From assembly GCA_038373865.1 (NCBI GenBank), contig JAXGGA010005889.1, positions 1-64,000 of the forward strand: a stretch of 64,000 bases of DNA, in the 5' to 3' direction. The position numbers and the translations under genes were made by a program. The stretch is from Uloborus plumipes (taxonomy: Eukaryota > Arthropoda > Arachnida > Araneae > Uloboridae). The notes under the pieces are model-generated. The model saw only the letters and a program-made list of their open reading frames with translations. It was not told the DNA's origin and made no database searches. This document shows, piece by piece, positions 61,070 to 64,000 of the stretch (positions within the stretch are counted from its first letter, which is position 1; every line of letters starts with the position of its first letter).

Positions 61070-61860
61070 CTCTTTTGAGACCCCTGACCCCGCCTGTACA
61101 GATAGCCACTGATTCGATGAGGATGGAGTGAGTACATAAATGATCTCGGCCTTGCTACATTGATAACTGAGTGGGACAAAGCTATGTTTCTTTCCATTTT
61201 GCCATAGAACCCCTTTTGTGCTTCAGTACGATGGATTTCGGCAAATAACTACTTTCTTGTTAATAGTTTTGTCTAATAAAACATATTCACCATATGTTTT
61301 GTGAAGAAGTGATTTAACTGTTTAGATATCAGGACGAAATTCGCCATCTCTTTAATTTATCAAATCCTCTATAAGAAGTTAGCACTCCTCTAAGCTGTTT
61401 TAAAGGTAAGAGCAAATAGCTTCCATTGCCTCATCAATTTTTCTTACGGGGTGTCGTCTTCGTTTCATCTCGATTTTAGGTCTATGGTATTCTGATGGCA
61501 AAACCTTTGATACGAAGCATCAAAAACAATTAAGTCTTTAACCCTTCCAATGCAATTAAGTATATTTTTCCTCTACTCATCTGCGCGATTTTCTGCAGCT
61601 TTAACTATTGTTTCCCTCACACCCAGTTTCATGACATAATGAATTGAGTTTTTTTCACGCTCAGCAAGCCCTACCTACTTTGTGAAGAAATCTTTCGCTA
61701 CTCCCTGTCCGAACAAGAAGCACTGATCTTTGAAACAGAAACTTGCAGTTCATGAGCGAAGGGATGGAGTCACACTGCTTTGACCTTGGGCTGACGAGAG
61801 GCCATGTCATTCTAGTCGGAAACTATGGGACCGGCCGGCATGGATTCAGAACATCATAAT
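61070..61860 (-). pseudogene. Decayed transposon-type ORF of unknown function
   Basis: On the minus strand a long, mostly single-frame protein can be followed despite about seven stops and one frameshift near 61480. The order is CFLFGQG near 61720; ERE...SIHYVMKLGVRETIVKAAENRADE; RVKDLIVFDASYQRFCHQN; then HPVRKIDEAMEAICSYL; GEFRPDI and TVKSLLHKTYGEYVLLDKTINKKVVICRNPSY; and finally VLWQNGKKHSFVPLSYQCSKAEIIYVL near 61130. A cysteine-containing start followed by a D-L-x-x-x-D-A-x-Y-x-x-x-C motif resembles hypothetical proteins that are abundant and repeated in arthropod genomes and probably transposon-borne. Its biochemical role is unknown to me. Stop density shows it is dead. Confidence 0.5.
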
Positions 61861-62312
61861 TTTTTTGGAGGAGAGGGGGGCCCGGGGATCAAACTAACAA
61901 GAGGCCAGCATGCACATTGCATAACTCAGCTCATATGCTAGTCATTTGTTCATTGATGTATTGTTTGTGACAGGCAGTGTAAATTGTTATTTTTTTAAAG
62001 TTCCTTAAAAAACTCTGATGTTTATTTTGACGTTTTGCATTGCATCTTTGATGATTTTCTACCCGCTTCTCCTTCAATCTTTATTTCGCTTTCATTCAAA
62101 CTTATTGCGTAAATAAAACAAGCACTTTTGTCAGGTGCAGCCACTTCTAGAAACAAAATCGTAGTGCAGAACACACCGATGGATATAGTAATATTAGTAT
62201 GTGCTCGCTCGAAATGAAGTGACCAATATAGGTAAGTTCCTATTGCATATGGAGAAGGGGAGACAGATCGACTGTGTTTTGTTTAAGTTAAAGGGAAAAG
62301 TTTGGTTTAGTA

Positions 62313-62815
62313 GGGTAAGTGCTCCAGTAGTCGGCCAGTCTCCAGTAGTCGGCCACAATGACATAAAACTCCTCATAAATAGTACATTTTTAATTCAAAA
62401 TCAGATATGGCGCATTCACACATTCATGTACCTATCCTCAATCATCAACCAGTGGCAGTTAAGTTTTGGGTACTTTTTTTGAATTAGTAATAAGTCATTT
62501 CATTTTGAATGGTGTGCCCGTCATCCAAGATTGCGATTCTGCTTATTTTTCAGCTAAGAGGACACGTCTTCTTAAAATGGCCAATTGCACTTATTAATTT
62601 AATTCTATTGTAAATTTGAGTGATTTTTATCTTAATGGAATGTCTAAAATAATGTTTCAATGAAAGAGCGAACTCCTGGTTAGACCCGATTATTTTTTAA
62701 AGGGGTGGCCGACTACTGGGTACAGAATTCTTCTGCATTTCCAATAGTCGGCCATGGTATTCCGAGCACTGGTTCTAAGCAGTTTGAATGATTTATCCAG
62801 TAGTCGGCCACATAT
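62313..62815. mobile_element. Pogo-like element remnant with CAGTAGTCGGCC motifs
   Basis: CAGTAGTCGGCCA or a one-base variant occurs at about 62325, 62343, 62743 and 62798 on the plus strand and inverted at about 62705-62719. The left cluster follows AGGGTAAGTGCTC, a GGGTAAGTG-type start seen at the ends of pogo-like elements. The inverted copy fits as a right end, giving an element of about 400 bp, with extra motif copies outside. No transposase is visible. Confidence 0.5.
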
Positions 62816-64000
62816 TTAATGTAGCTTTTCATTCCTAATATGGGTTCATCAAATTAAAACTAAATAAATTTATTGAAATACAGCGACAATTTAACTGTTT
62901 TAAGTAAAAATACCTTTTCTTAAGTTTATTTTTCTTGAAAAATGGTAATTAAATTAAATGTCTTAACTTCTTTTGACCACCATTTCGACATTTTATTGCT
63001 CCTAGTGTTGTAAATTTAATTGAAAATTCTAAAAAAGAGACTTTTAAATACGCATACGTTGAGTTAAGATTATAAGTTTTAATACTCATCTAGTTATTAT
63101 CAAATGGTGTTTTAATAGTTTTTCTTATCAAATTTTATCTTAAACTAATGAAATTGGCGAAACGAGTGATTTAACTTTTATTGATACTTATTCGGCAGTT
63201 AATAAACATTCCCCAATTATAGGAGATAAGATGCATTACTTCAATAGTCACATAGGCTCAAGTTATTTAATGAGTGCCAAGCATGTAGTTATTCTTTCTT
63301 TTGCTATTATGCTTAATATTTTGCTTTACCAAAGGTTCAAGACCCCTGTGCTCTATTTATAATAATTGTTTCAATTGTTGGTACATTTTCACTAATGATT
63401 CTCCCTAAATGTTTGACTTCTTGAGTTTTCTTCGCTAGGGGATTAGAATTGTGCTGAGTTAATTTCAAAACTACATGGTTACATTGTTGCAAACTAAATT
63501 TTGGTTTGTTCTCAAGGTTATTTCTTGTTTACTAATATTCTTGTCGAAAGCTGTAAGATTACTTTCAGGACATCGCGAGTTCCATTTACTTCCTTATTTC
63601 ATCTTACTTCAATTAGTTTAAAACAAATAAACTTGCTTCAGTGGAACATTCTGTGCTAAATGAAGCCTTGATGGAGATTCCTTTCAGCGCATTTTTGAAT
63701 GTATTTTTAATTGCATAGTTTTGGAAGCAATCATTTCTGAAACTACAGTTTTAGTTTTATGTTCCGTATGTTGAAATTCCGTTCCAATGAATGTGAACAA
63801 GTTAAGTGCCGACGTGATTATTGGTCATGAATTGTGTCGACTCTATTATTACGTCTTTATGTTTACATAAACATTAAAGCAGTTTTTCATTTCTTGATTC
63901 TTTGGTCATTGTCACTAAAAACTGCTGTTCACTACAAAACTATTCCTGTTTTTTTACTTTCTAAGAAAGTACATTTTGTACATTTTATATAAACTTCAAT
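62816..64000. other. AT-rich DNA, no feature recognised
   Basis: No gene, RNA or repeat terminus that I can support up to the end of the window. Confidence 0.45.

Overview
This window looks like a gene-poor, AT-rich stretch of a metazoan nuclear genome, most likely an arthropod. The arachnid or other chelicerate flavour is my inference from the repeat types, not something the sequence proves. I found no complete, intact host protein-coding gene, no rRNA, no tRNA gene and no CRISPR array. What can be read is almost entirely a layered deposit of transposable elements, their remnants, tandem duplications and microsatellites in otherwise featureless AT-rich DNA.

Layout, left to right. 0-7 kb: a cluster of CGATTACGATT motifs, a decayed DDE transposase tail abutting a 235-bp MITE, and a 600-bp non-autonomous hAT element with a perfect 8-bp target duplication. 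7-10 kb: two copies of a tRNA-derived SINE with a (CAA)n tail, the second split by a 1.9-kb insertion that has its own inverted ends. 10-14.3 kb: a weak candidate signal-peptide exon, a solo pogo-like end, and an internally deleted mariner-like element whose right end lies in a perfect 282-bp tandem duplication. 14.8-18.65 kb: a nest in which a palindromic MITE sitting in a (TA)n tract was split by a hAT element, which was in turn split by a 1.2-kb Helitron. 20-30 kb: a diverged 430-bp tandem duplication, a pogo-like MITE, a TTAA-flanked piggyBac-like MITE, and a CACTG-ended element built of 30-bp hairpin-forming tandem units. 30-31.4 kb: composite microsatellites and a 5'-truncated LINE with a clean 293-codon reverse-transcriptase fragment. 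36-45 kb: a duplicated segment with a small hairpin, a perfect 43-nt hairpin, the second CACTG element and a pogo-like element. 47-54 kb: two more tRNA-like SINE copies, a broken DD34D mariner joined to a hAT-like terminus, and an almost complete Tc1-like transposon. 55-64 kb: a TTAA-flanked element with a duplicated end, a decayed mariner-like tail, a decayed transposon-type ORF and a pogo-like CAGTAGTCGGCC cluster.

Nothing here forms a working gene set. The best preserved elements (Tc1-like transposon, Helitron, LINE fragment) are the youngest-looking. The nesting gives a relative insertion order. The most unusual structures are the CACTG elements made of hairpin units, the nested insertion at 14.9-18.65 kb, and the SINE family with a conserved palindrome.
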